From a virus: DNA of 36,870 nucleotides. The stretch covers positions 1 to 36,870 of the IMG/VR virus record IMGVR_UViG_3300044691_000537. One strand, written 5' to 3'. The notes below the pieces were generated by a model that ran no database searches, was not told where the DNA came from, and saw nothing but the letters and a program-made list of their open reading frames with translations. Each line of letters opens with the position of its first letter. Within the stretch, counting starts at the first letter, position 1. Of the stretch, positions 14,528 to 21,857 are shown piece after piece. A program made the translations under genes and the position numbers.

Positions 14528-15097
14528 ATGGCGAATCTTAATGGTCAATACGATCCCGACGCAGGCGTACCCGGTTCATTCGAAATCTTCGCGGCGGGTC
14601 CGCAGCCGATGGAGTTTACCGAAACCGATATCATTCCGACGAAGGCAGGAACGGGCAAGCTTCTGAAATACAAGCTGCGCATTACGCAGGGTGATTTGGA
14701 AGACCGGCTTGTGTTCGGGCAGATGAATTTGCAGAATCCGAATCCTGTCGCAACCAAGATCGGTCAGGAAGAATTTCGCGCCGCTCGTGAAGTAACTGGC
14801 GTGTTGGAGCCGGAAGACACCCAAGACCTTCACTTCAAGGAGTTCGTTGGCTACGTCAAGGTGACACCGGCCAAGACTACCAACGGCACTACTTACGACG
14901 CCAAGAACGAAATCGACTGGGGCAAGACCTACAAAATCTTCACCGATGGTGTCGGTTCTGTAGCTCCGAAGGCTGCGAATGATAATGAAGTGACTCCTGC
15001 CACCGTTGCGGCTGCTCGTCCCGTTGCTGCTACCGCTGCGAAAGCAGCGCCGAAGGGTGCACCGGCTAAGGCGGCTTGGCCGCGAAAGGCGGCGTGA
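14528..15097 (+). CDS. DUF669-family single-strand DNA-binding protein
   Basis: The 189-residue product contains GTGKLLKYKLRITQGDLEDR followed by LVFGQMNLQNPNPVATKIGQ, diagnostic of the DUF669 family of phage ssDNA-binding proteins. The OB-like core covers about residues 25-140. The tail is Ala/Pro/Lys-rich with an internal AANDNEVTPATVAA string, and includes a CGCTGC-GAAA-GCAGCG hairpin in the DNA. It is the expected partner of the Sak4-like ATPase upstream. Confidence 0.8.
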   Translation: MANLNGQYDPDAGVPGSFEIFAAGPQPMEFTETDIIPTKAGTGKLLKYKLRITQGDLEDRLVFGQMNLQNPNPVATKIGQEEFRAAREVTGVLEPEDTQDLHFKEFVGYVKVTPAKTTNGTTYDAKNEIDWGKTYKIFTDGVGSVAPKAANDNEVTPATVAAARPVAATAAKAAPKGAPAKAAWPRKAA

Positions 15098-15255
15098 TGG
15101 AGATTCAGAAACTGAAAGACGGCGGCTACCTTGTTTCGGATAGCGTCCGTGGCAGTTGTGGATTTGATTACGTGCCGTTTTGCTTTGCCTCAACGACGAT
15201 TGACGAAGCGTTGAAGTACATCAAGGGGCAGTTAGAGCCGAAGGCTACGAGGTAG
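15097..15255 (+). CDS. Small hypothetical protein, 52 aa
   Basis: The ATG at 15097 overlaps the DUF669 stop (GGCGTGATGG). The product begins MEIQKLKDGGYLVSDSVRGS and continues with FDYVPFCFASTTIDEALKYI, a compact beta-beta-alpha arrangement. The function is unknown. Confidence 0.55.
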   Translation: MEIQKLKDGGYLVSDSVRGSCGFDYVPFCFASTTIDEALKYIKGQLEPKATR

Positions 15256-15339
15256 CCAGCGGCAGACGCAAAGACGTTGTGGGTGAGGCTGTAGTACGGC
15301 CAGAACGTAAACCCTCTGCAATTTTTTTTAGGACGATGA

Positions 15340-15546
15340 ATGACCCGTATTGAAGAAATAAAAGCTTTCCGCAACGCCAACCAATGCGGGATAGCAGAAG
15401 CCATGAGGCACATTGACTACCGCGACAAACTTAGACGATTAGTCGCCCTGCAGCACCGCACCATCGCAGCTACCAGCATTGAGTCGCTCGCCTGCATTCT
15501 TCGCGAAGTTATCGAAGAGATGATGTTGGAGGTTAGTTTTTCCTAA
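15340..15546 (+). CDS. Small helical protein, 68 aa
   Basis: AGGACG precedes the ATG at 15340. The product is all-helical (MTRIEEIKAFRNANQCGIAE...LRRLVALQHRTIAATSIESL). The stop overlaps the start of the nuclease gene by one base. No family is recognised. The 84 bases before it hold no gene. Confidence 0.5.
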   Translation: MTRIEEIKAFRNANQCGIAEAMRHIDYRDKLRRLVALQHRTIAATSIESLACILREVIEEMMLEVSFS

Positions 15547-16505
15547 TGGCTAAAATCACCGTCGACCTTGTAGAGCCGCCGCAGCTTACCGTTGATGCTA
15601 TTTACAAATTCTATGAGGACAACGCGGAGTCGTGGGACTCTCTTGGTATCAACGTTGGCGATCTAGGCAAGGAATGCAGCCGCGAACTCTATTACAATCT
15701 GCATTGGGCTACGCACCCCGAAAAGGTCAAGGGTCGCAACAAGCGACTTATGGAAACTGGAAATTTGGAGGAGCCGCGTTTTGAAAATGACCTTCGAAAC
15801 ATTGGGGTCGAAGTCTACGGAGCACAAGACCGGATCAGGTTGGTTGCTGGCCATGTCCGGGGGAAGCGCGACGGCGCGGCTATGGGGCTGTTGGAAGCGC
15901 CGAAGACCGAGCACCTGCTAGAGTTCAAAACCAGCAACACCAAAAATTTCAAGAAACTGCTGAAGGAAGGGTTGCAGAAGGCCAAGCCAGAGCATTACGG
16001 CCAGTGCCAGTTAGGTTGTCATTTCTTCGGACTCACGAGATGCATGTATCTCGTAAAGAACAAAGACGACGAACTGATTCACTCGATTAGAATTGAGTAC
16101 GACGCTGTCTACTGTCTGCAGCTTTTGGCGAAGGCAGAGAGCATCGTTCGCGCCACATCACCACCGGCCCGAATTTCAGAAGACCCGGCTTTCTTCGGAT
16201 GCATGTTCTGTAAGCATAAAGCCGTCTGCCACGAGGATGCACTACCGCGCGTGACGTGCCGCTCGTGTCTCTGGGTTACTCCGCAGATGACTGGAGACGC
16301 GACGTGGGAGTGCGGCAAGTTCAACAAGCCGCTTAGCTTCGATGAACAGAAAGAGGCTTGCAATTCGCACCTATACGATCCTGATCTAGTTTCTGCTGAA
16401 CAGATCGATAGCGACGAAGTCGCGGAGACGGTCACGTATAGACTCAAGACCGGTGAAATCTGGGTTGACGGAAGCGGCGTAGCTCCGGGGAAGGTGGCGG
16501 CGTGA
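15546..16505 (+). CDS. PD-(D/E)XK nuclease, Cas4/RecB-like
   Basis: In this 319-residue protein the catalytic core reads GKRDG (D109), LLEFKTS (E126, K128) and a Q-rich helix YGQCQLGCHFFG: the D...ExK...QxxxY layout of RecB/Cas4-type nucleases. Cysteines in FFGCMFCKHKAVCHED and TCRSC form a C-terminal metal-binding cluster like that of iron-sulfur Cas4 or AddB nucleases. It probably acts as an exonuclease generating ends for the Sak4 recombinase. The tail ends GKVAA. Confidence 0.82.
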   Translation: MAKITVDLVEPPQLTVDAIYKFYEDNAESWDSLGINVGDLGKECSRELYYNLHWATHPEKVKGRNKRLMETGNLEEPRFENDLRNIGVEVYGAQDRIRLVAGHVRGKRDGAAMGLLEAPKTEHLLEFKTSNTKNFKKLLKEGLQKAKPEHYGQCQLGCHFFGLTRCMYLVKNKDDELIHSIRIEYDAVYCLQLLAKAESIVRATSPPARISEDPAFFGCMFCKHKAVCHEDALPRVTCRSCLWVTPQMTGDATWECGKFNKPLSFDEQKEACNSHLYDPDLVSAEQIDSDEVAETVTYRLKTGEIWVDGSGVAPGKVAA

Positions 16506-16741
16506 AACTCGAATGGAAAGACATTGATAAGTGTAGGCCGCCAGAGAACGTACTATTGATGGTCACCGGAGACAGTGGCTACGTCCGTTATAAGAAGTTC
16601 TTGGCGCTGGCTTACTATGATGAAGAATACCGGCCATCAATGAACAGTCGGATTCGCTGGCAGAGCGTGTGCAACGACTCCTTGTCGGATAGCGGCTGGC
16701 ATCCAACGCATTGGGCCTATCCGTTGGAGTTACCGGCATGA
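16502..16741 (+). CDS. DUF551-like protein, 79 aa
   Basis: The start overlaps the nuclease stop (GTGA). The product opens MKLEWKDIDKCRPPENVLLM and closes with GWHPTHWAYPLELP. The W..ID..RPPEN.VLLM...THW.YP.ELP pattern matches the DUF551 type of small phage protein. The function is unknown. Confidence 0.55.
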   Translation: MKLEWKDIDKCRPPENVLLMVTGDSGYVRYKKFLALAYYDEEYRPSMNSRIRWQSVCNDSLSDSGWHPTHWAYPLELPA

Positions 16742-16887
16742 ACCCCCTAACCGGACGACGCCGCTACCGACAAGAGAACGGCAATCTAATTCTGCAGGTT
16801 GAGTTTTGCCACTGGGATGTAATTTGCTGGCGCTGTGATTGGCGGGACGCCGATTGTTATGACGTGATGGGGATTGAGTTGGCATAA
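16738..16887 (+). CDS. Small Cys/Trp-rich protein, 49 aa
   Basis: ATGA overlap with the previous gene and TAATG overlap with the helicase gene. The product contains CHWDVICWRCDWRDADCYD, so its cysteines could bind a metal. It is translated as part of a tight string of overlapping genes. The function is unknown. Confidence 0.5.
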   Translation: MNPLTGRRRYRQENGNLILQVEFCHWDVICWRCDWRDADCYDVMGIELA

Positions 16888-19511
16888 TGCGACACGAACC
16901 CCGCTACTACCAAGAGGAAGCTTATCAAGCGGCCCGCGACTACTGGAATGATGGTGGCGATCACGGGTTGATCGTCAAAGCTACCGGAACGGGCAAGAGT
17001 CTTCTACAAGCTATGCTTGCGCAGCGATTGATTGCTGAGTTTCCCGGATTCCGAATCGCTTGTGTGACGAATTCTCAGGAATTAATAGAACAAAATTACG
17101 GCGAGTTACTTGGTGAGTGGAGTTTCGCTCCCGCTGGGATTTTTAGCGCGAGTCTTGGTCGACGCGAATCGCAGGCACAGATTCTATTTTGTGGAATCGA
17201 TACCGTACATAACAAGACGCGGCAGATTGGGCACGTCGACCTGTTGATTGTTGACGAGGCGCACAGGATTTCGAAAGAAGCTACGACTCGTTACGCTCGC
17301 TTCATTCAGGCGTTGTTGGTAATCAATCCAGAAATGCGCATTCTTGGTTTGACTGCAACCGACTACCGAACAGACAGTGGCAGGTTAACGGAGGGCGACG
17401 AACGGCTGTTCAACGATGTCATCTATGAGTACGGCATTTCAGATGGCATTGCAGACGGATATCTGACTCCTCTCGTTTCTAAAGCGACAGTCACCGGCTT
17501 CGACATGACCGGCGTAAAGAAAAGCATGGGTGATTTTGCTAAAGGTGCCATGCAAAGCGCTGTAGACAAGACTGAGACAACGCGATCTGCTGTGGCGGAA
17601 ATCGTAGCGGCTGGCACTAATCGTAGATCGTGGCTTGCGTTCTGTGCTGGTGTTGAACACGCCGGGCACGTACGCGATGAAATTCGATCGCATGGTATAA
17701 CGTGTGAAATGATAACTGGCGACAAGAAGGTGACGCCTAGCCACCTACGCCGGAAATATATCGAGGATTTCAAGTCTGGCAAAATCCGCTGCCTCACAAA
17801 TAACAGTGTGCTCACCACTGGCTTTAACGCGCCCGGTATCGACCTAATAGCCGGGTTGCGCCCTACCCTTTCGCCCGGCCTTCTAGTCCAAATGGCAGGC
17901 CGTGGGACGCGTAACGTTTACGCAAAGGGAATGCCGTTAGACACCGTAGAACAGCGCTTGGCGGCTATTGCTGCCGGTCCTAAGCCTAACTGCATTGCAG
18001 AGGGCCAACGCGTACTAACAGACGTTGGATTGGTTACGATTGAGAACATAACTAAATCAATGAAGGTGTGGGATGGCAACAACTTTGTCTCCCATGATGG
18101 CATAATTTTTAAAGGAATGCAGACTGTTGTTAGCTACGCAGGACTCACCGCTACAGCCGATCATAACGTGTGGACCAAAGAAGGTTGGAAGACCTTTGGG
18201 CGGTGTGCCAGCGAACAAACTGCCATCGCAATTACCGGAATTGGCCGGAAAAATATTCAACAATCTGATGGTAGTTACCGGTGCAGTAGAGCGGAACAAT
18301 CGCGCACGAATATTGGTAGAGTGCACGAGATGCCACGAGCAATCGTATCGCGACTATTCGAGTCTGATAAAATCACAGGCTGGCTGCAGAGCTTGCGGAA
18401 ATCCAAGAGCAGCGCCGCTGTGGTTGGTCCGTCGCGCCAGTTCCGCGAAGTACCGTTGCGAGAATCCGAACGATCAGGCGTACGAGAGATACGGCAAGAG
18501 AGGTATTCAGTTCAAGTTCGAAAGTCCCACCGCGATGGCGGTATGGGTACAAGAGAACTTGGGGCTTCATCAAGAATTGGAATTGGATCGAATAGAAAAC
18601 GATCTTCATTACGAGGCTGGAAATCTAAGATATTCGACTCGCTCTCAAAATCAATCTCATACGCGCTCACAACGGTTGAACGCGCAATTACATCTATTTC
18701 GCCTCAACTATCCGAACGTTCTATACGCGGACGACACAATGAGACACTTCTTTGCGAAAAAAATGACCGCGAAGGAAATAGAGGACAGATATTACAATCT
18801 GAAATCTTACAAACCAAAAGGCCTGTGTGGGACATCTGTAACGCCGGACCCTTACATCGTTTCACTTGCGAAGGGCTGTTAGTTTCCAATTGTCTTTATT
18901 TAGACTTTGCTGGCAACATCATGCGTCACGGGCCGATTGATGCAATCACGCCGCGCAAGCCGGGTGAAGGTACAGGCGAAGCTCCCGTTAAGGAGTGCGA
19001 ACAATGCCGTTCGCTAGTGCATATCAGTCTTCGGATATGCCCAGACTGCGGCTTCGTTTTCCCCGTCAACGAGAAGCCTAAGCATTCGGCCACGTCTGCA
19101 GCCGTTCCGATTCTAAGCACAGAAGCCCCTAAGTGGCTCAACGTCCAAAGCCGCAAGTTCTACTACCACGAAAACGCAGAGGGCAGCGAAAGCGTCAGAG
19201 TAGATTTCCTAGCCAATTTCAACAGCTACAAACTTTGGCTAAGCGTGAGGAAAGCCAAGAACCGCTGTGACAAATTCTGGCGCGATCACGTCGGAAGAGA
19301 GCCGTACCCGGCCGATGTTGAAGAGTGGTTGTCGCGCTGTGAGAACGAACTAAGAGCAACGGCGCAAATCCAAGTACGGCCGAAAGGCAAGTTCTGGGAA
19401 ATCGTCGGGATAAAACCGGCTGAGCAGCATGTTGTCGTGCCTGCTGCTACGCAGCGGGCAGTGCCGCCAAGGCAAGTGAAGCACCTAATAGAAGACGACA
19501 TACCTTTTTGA
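16887..19511 (+). CDS. SF2 DEAH helicase (RadD/COG1061-like) interrupted by an intein
   Basis: The precursor is 874 residues. The helicase half shows Walker A KATGTGKSLL (S38), DEAH (123-126), motif III LGLTATDYR, motif V VLTTGFNAPGID and motif VI QMAGRGTR. Residue 369 starts a 300-residue intein, after which the sequence resumes with CLYLDFAGNIMRHGPIDAI. Helicases of this family have that string uninterrupted (CLVLDFAGN..RHGP). A zinc ribbon (CEQC...CPDCGF) and a C-terminal domain follow. The mature protein would be 574 residues, normal for the family. It probably unwinds forked or branched DNA in recombination-dependent replication. Confidence 0.9.
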   Translation: MRHEPRYYQEEAYQAARDYWNDGGDHGLIVKATGTGKSLLQAMLAQRLIAEFPGFRIACVTNSQELIEQNYGELLGEWSFAPAGIFSASLGRRESQAQILFCGIDTVHNKTRQIGHVDLLIVDEAHRISKEATTRYARFIQALLVINPEMRILGLTATDYRTDSGRLTEGDERLFNDVIYEYGISDGIADGYLTPLVSKATVTGFDMTGVKKSMGDFAKGAMQSAVDKTETTRSAVAEIVAAGTNRRSWLAFCAGVEHAGHVRDEIRSHGITCEMITGDKKVTPSHLRRKYIEDFKSGKIRCLTNNSVLTTGFNAPGIDLIAGLRPTLSPGLLVQMAGRGTRNVYAKGMPLDTVEQRLAAIAAGPKPNCIAEGQRVLTDVGLVTIENITKSMKVWDGNNFVSHDGIIFKGMQTVVSYAGLTATADHNVWTKEGWKTFGRCASEQTAIAITGIGRKNIQQSDGSYRCSRAEQSRTNIGRVHEMPRAIVSRLFESDKITGWLQSLRKSKSSAAVVGPSRQFREVPLRESERSGVREIRQERYSVQVRKSHRDGGMGTRELGASSRIGIGSNRKRSSLRGWKSKIFDSLSKSISYALTTVERAITSISPQLSERSIRGRHNETLLCEKNDREGNRGQILQSEILQTKRPVWDICNAGPLHRFTCEGLLVSNCLYLDFAGNIMRHGPIDAITPRKPGEGTGEAPVKECEQCRSLVHISLRICPDCGFVFPVNEKPKHSATSAAVPILSTEAPKWLNVQSRKFYYHENAEGSESVRVDFLANFNSYKLWLSVRKAKNRCDKFWRDHVGREPYPADVEEWLSRCENELRATAQIQVRPKGKFWEIVGIKPAEQHVVVPAATQRAVPPRQVKHLIEDDIPF
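17991..18890 (+). mobile_element. Intein in the helicase gene (300 aa)
   Basis: The insert starts at Cys (TGC 17991) with a block A-like CIAEGQRVLTDVGLVTIENI. It contains a block B-like GLTATADHNVWTKEGW and ends with a block F/G-like VWDICNAGPLHRFTCEGLLV-SN before Cys 669 (TGT 18891). The N-terminal Cys, terminal Asn and +1 Cys are the splicing residues; the penultimate residue is Ser rather than His. The interior in the intein frame is Arg/Ser-rich with no endonuclease motif. The endonuclease is instead in the +1 frame (18241-18882). Splicing at this conserved motif would restore the helicase. Confidence 0.88.
18241..18882 (+). CDS. HNH-type homing endonuclease nested out of frame inside the intein
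   Basis: This frame is +1 relative to the helicase and lies wholly inside the intein, ending eight bases before its last codon. From a TTG at 18241 (alternative ATG 18268) it gives about 213 residues. It opens with a GKIFNNLMVV...ARILVEC zinc-binding region (CTRC, CRAC). A KYRCENPNDQAYERYGKRGI motif follows, then LDRIENDLHYEAGNLRYSTR. This order is typical of phage HNH homing endonucleases (tandem Cys knuckles, NP...AY..YG.RGI, LDRI.N...Y..GN.R..T). It would give the intein mobility. The weak start suggests translation by internal initiation or frameshifting. Confidence 0.83.
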   Translation: MAGKIFNNLMVVTGAVERNNRARILVECTRCHEQSYRDYSSLIKSQAGCRACGNPRAAPLWLVRRASSAKYRCENPNDQAYERYGKRGIQFKFESPTAMAVWVQENLGLHQELELDRIENDLHYEAGNLRYSTRSQNQSHTRSQRLNAQLHLFRLNYPNVLYADDTMRHFFAKKMTAKEIEDRYYNLKSYKPKGLCGTSVTPDPYIVSLAKGC

Positions 19512-19522
19512 ACGGAGAAATT

Positions 19523-19993
19523 ATGAAACAATACGTAGCCGGATTTATGAAAGACTCTCAAGGCCAAATCGCGCTTGTTCGCAAGAACAAGCCGAAGTGG
19601 CAGGCTGGCCGATTGAATGGCATTGGCGGCGGGGTTGAGGAAGGCGAGTTGCCACTTAAGGCCATGTATCGAGAATGGCACGAGGAAACCGGTACAGGTT
19701 ATTTTTTCTGGAATTTTTTCGCAGAACTCCGCTTTGACGACTGCGCGGTACATTTCTTCAAAGCGAACGTTGCCGCTTTGCCAGCGCTTCCGTCGCACAA
19801 TGATATCGGAGAAGCAATCGAGATTCACAACTACGATACTGCGGTACGGTTCACCGACATGATTCCAAATCTGAAGTGGTTGCTACCTCTGGCCTTCGAA
19901 GACCCGCAAGCCGGTTGGGTACGCTCGACTCCGTGGCCGCACCTTCGAGCCGCGAATGATAACGCTGCTCCTGCTACGCAGGTGGCGGCGTGA
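19523..19993 (+). CDS. NUDIX hydrolase
   Basis: The ATG at 19523 follows ACGGAGAA; a TTG at 19508 is less likely. The Nudix box GX5EX7REUXEEXGU is complete at residues 36-58 (GGVEEGE...REWHEETGT). The 156-residue product probably hydrolyses a nucleoside diphosphate derivative. The C-terminus, AANDNAAPATQVAA, is 14 residues long and closely resembles the Caulobacter tmRNA tag AANDNFAEEFAVAA. A CCTGC-TAC-GCAGG hairpin lies in its coding DNA. Confidence 0.87.
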   Translation: MKQYVAGFMKDSQGQIALVRKNKPKWQAGRLNGIGGGVEEGELPLKAMYREWHEETGTGYFFWNFFAELRFDDCAVHFFKANVAALPALPSHNDIGEAIEIHNYDTAVRFTDMIPNLKWLLPLAFEDPQAGWVRSTPWPHLRAANDNAAPATQVAA

Positions 19994-20211
19994 CCATCCT
20001 AGAACTACGCCAACCGCTTTGGATGACGACACCGTACGGCGAAGGGCTGGCCATTATGCTTACCGACTATGGCGCGGAGTCCGATCATTTGTGGACTTGC
20101 ATTCAACAAGAAGTACCACACGTTGGCGAGTTGTGGACGTGGCACAACAGCGAAGTGCGCGTGTTGGCTAATCGATCAATGTTGAGGGGAAATCCTAATG
20201 CAGAAGTTTAG
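19990..20211 (+). CDS. Hypothetical protein, 73 aa
   Basis: A GTG at 19990 overlaps the NUDIX stop (GTGA). The product starts MTILELRQPLWMTTPYGEGL and contains HLWTCIQQEVPHVGELWTWH, probably a small beta protein. It overlaps the next gene by 14 bases. The function is unknown; similar short proteins are common in alphaproteobacterial phages. Confidence 0.6.
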   Translation: MTILELRQPLWMTTPYGEGLAIMLTDYGAESDHLWTCIQQEVPHVGELWTWHNSEVRVLANRSMLRGNPNAEV

Positions 20212-20452
20212 AAAGAAGCCCGTCGAAGTAATTGCTAACCAGTGGTTCGAAAATGAAAATAATTGGACTCCGGGAGTCCTGTACGAGCCAAAGACACAGA
20301 CTTATTACGTCGTCACGATTCACAATCAACGTTGCTACATTGTAGACGGCGACTGGATTTTGCCAGAGCCTAAGCCCGGCTTCTACTATCCGGTGAAGCC
20401 GGATATCTTCGAAGCGACGTACGACCCCATTACTGTTGCGGAGCAACAGTAA
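20198..20452 (+). CDS. Hypothetical phage protein, 84 aa
   Basis: The product begins MQKFRKKPVEVIANQWFENE and contains GDWILPEPKPGFYYPVKPDI, matching a small family frequent in phages (RKKPVEVEA.Q...GDWI....G..YP.KPDIFEATY). The function of that family is unknown. The last codons lie in a perfect hairpin, giving the C-terminus TVAEQQ. Confidence 0.68.
   Translation: MQKFRKKPVEVIANQWFENENNWTPGVLYEPKTQTYYVVTIHNQRCYIVDGDWILPEPKPGFYYPVKPDIFEATYDPITVAEQQ
20432..20450. repeat. Perfect hairpin at a gene end, copy 1
   Basis: ACTGTTGC-GGA-GCAACAGT is an eight-base perfect inverted repeat with a three-base loop. It covers the last codons of the 84-residue gene just before its TAATG junction. An identical 19-base copy lies at 21526-21544. 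Confidence 0.85.
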
Positions 20453-20841
20453 TGACACACTTTCGTATTTTCATCGGCGCGTTGGCGTGGGTATGGATAT
20501 CTTGGGTATCTCTGACAAGCGCACTTCCCCACGACGCCGAGCACCCGGAAAACGACGCGTGGTTCGCTGGCCTGATGCAGCCTGACAATCCTACCGCGTC
20601 TTGTTGCGGCGAGGCTGACGCATATTGGTGCGACGAATTGCACGTTAGAGACGGCAAGACTTTTTGCGGCATTACCGATGACCGCGTGATTCCAAAACGG
20701 ACTCCTGTACCTGTTGGAACGCAGATATTGATTCCGCCGGAGAAGCTGAAATTCGATCGAGGTAACCCGACTGGCCACACGATTGTATTCTTGAGTACGG
20801 GTGGGTTTGTGTATTGTTTCGTGCAAAATGGGGGAGTGTAG
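20452..20841 (+). CDS. Exported Cys-rich protein, 129 aa
   Basis: An N-terminal signal peptide (MTHFRIFIGALAWVWISWVS, then LTSALPHDAEH) precedes a mature part with DNPTASCCGEADAYWCDELH and several other cysteines. The protein is probably periplasmic with disulfides. This SCCGEADAYWCD family is common in Rhizobiales phages and prophages; its function is unknown. Both ends overlap neighbouring genes by one base. Confidence 0.65.
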   Translation: MTHFRIFIGALAWVWISWVSLTSALPHDAEHPENDAWFAGLMQPDNPTASCCGEADAYWCDELHVRDGKTFCGITDDRVIPKRTPVPVGTQILIPPEKLKFDRGNPTGHTIVFLSTGGFVYCFVQNGGV

Positions 20842-21206
20842 TGGCATACGCAGGTATAAACATCGATACCAAAGAAATGCGAGAGAAGCGGATTAAAGAA
20901 TTGCGTGCGGAGCTACGGCAATACGACTACGTCGCAATGCCGCGCGATCACGTCAGGGTATTTGGGGCGCAGCATGAGGTAAGTGCAGCGGCAGCGCATA
21001 TGTACGGAAAGGACGACAGGTATATGGAATCTGTTCGCCGCGACCTTGGAGCTAATCTAGGTATCGCAATCTTACAAAGTGGCGCAATTCGTCTTCGCGA
21101 CTTCACGTCAGGTATCGACAACCGGACGTTCCAACTCACTACGCAAATTATTTTGGATGACCCGAATTTTGACGCTCCACCACAGTGGCAGGGAATAAAT
21201 AGATGA
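20841..21206 (+). CDS. Hypothetical protein, 121 aa
   Basis: The GTG at 20841 overlaps the preceding TAG. The product is soluble and helical, with NIDTKEMREKRIKELRAELR and MYGKDDRYMESVRRDLGANL, ending in a beta-rich segment. An upstream start in the same frame would overlap the secreted protein and is not preferred. No family is recognised. Confidence 0.6.
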   Translation: MAYAGINIDTKEMREKRIKELRAELRQYDYVAMPRDHVRVFGAQHEVSAAAAHMYGKDDRYMESVRRDLGANLGIAILQSGAIRLRDFTSGIDNRTFQLTTQIILDDPNFDAPPQWQGINR

Positions 21207-21400
21207 CCTACGCAGGCGTTTGTTATGACGGGCCGAGGGAAGGCAAGTCGGTGGAAATGAAGTACAGCCGTTTCCCTATCGCTATATTGCAGGGAAGCGT
21301 GATGCAATTCGACCCAAGCAAAGAAAGCTTCCCTCCTTACTGCGAACAAAAATTTTACCGTTGGTCTCACCCGCTCCGCAAATGGGTTTTTGAGTCATGA
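21203..21400 (+). CDS. Hypothetical protein, 65 aa
   Basis: ATGA overlap with the previous gene. The product begins MTYAGVCYDGPREGKSVEMK and ends FYRWSHPLRKWVFES, an aromatic-rich small beta protein. No function can be inferred. Confidence 0.55.
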   Translation: MTYAGVCYDGPREGKSVEMKYSRFPIAILQGSVMQFDPSKESFPPYCEQKFYRWSHPLRKWVFES

Positions 21401-21546
21401 AGTCTTCTAGGGAGTTGAGGGAACGTGTATTGATATTGCGAGTTGCCCGCAAAATGATAGTTGCTGGTACAGATGAAGAGTTCAACAAAGCCGTTAATGA
21501 AATGCGAGCCTTGATTGATCTTCGCACTGTTGCGGAGCAACAGTGA
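21397..21546 (+). CDS. Small hypothetical protein, 49 aa
   Basis: The ATG at 21397 overlaps the preceding stop. The product is helical (MKSSRELRERVLILRVARKM...) and ends TVAEQQ, the same C-terminal residues as the unrelated protein ending at 20452, because both carry the same hairpin. The function is unknown. Confidence 0.55.
   Translation: MKSSRELRERVLILRVARKMIVAGTDEEFNKAVNEMRALIDLRTVAEQQ
21526..21544. repeat. Perfect hairpin at a gene end, copy 2
   Basis: Identical to 20432-20450 (ACTGTTGC-GGA-GCAACAGT), again covering the last codons of a gene and running into a TGATG junction. Two identical copies in unrelated genes suggest a small dispersed element. Confidence 0.85.
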
Positions 21547-21794
21547 TGCACGCTGCAAACGACAATGTACCCAACTGGCCACGCGGTCTTAGCCGATCGC
21601 TGGCCGCTCGTTACATCGGATTCTCCCTACCGGCTTGGGATAAAATGGTGCTGGCCGGTGAGATGCCCAAGCCAAAGCGGGCCTATGGCCGCACCATCTG
21701 GGATAAAATCGCTGTAGACCGGGCTTTTGAGCTATTGGACGGCGGTTCGGCTACAGATACGGCCGGGGAAACTATTTACGAATTTGCGGCTTGA
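21546..21794 (+). CDS. AlpA/MerR-like excisionase candidate
   Basis: The ATG at 21546 overlaps the previous TGA. The 82-residue product starts MHAANDNVPNWPRGLSRSLA and continues ARYIGFSLPAWDKMVLAGEM with PKPKRAYGRTIWDK. This is the short winged-helix layout of AlpA/excisionase proteins: A.YIG.S...F.K.V..G..P.P. It lies close upstream of the integrase, fitting a directionality factor. It has an AANDN string at its N-terminus. Confidence 0.72.
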   Translation: MHAANDNVPNWPRGLSRSLAARYIGFSLPAWDKMVLAGEMPKPKRAYGRTIWDKIAVDRAFELLDGGSATDTAGETIYEFAA

Positions 21795-21800
21795 TGGCGC

Positions 21801-21829
21801 TTGACAGGTAGGACTAACGGGCCTATCAA
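21801..21829 (+). promoter_or_regulatory. TAGG/CCTA-type promoter, copy 1
   Basis: TTGACA, a 17-base spacer and TATCAA. The spacer holds a degenerate palindrome TAGGACT-AAC-GGGCCTA (21809-21825). Four closer copies occur between 26.3 and 29.5 kb. It lies 29 bases before the next ATG and would drive the small genes and the integrase. Confidence 0.68.
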
Positions 21830-21857
21830 GGGTCATCAAGCAACCGGAGTTGAGCAG

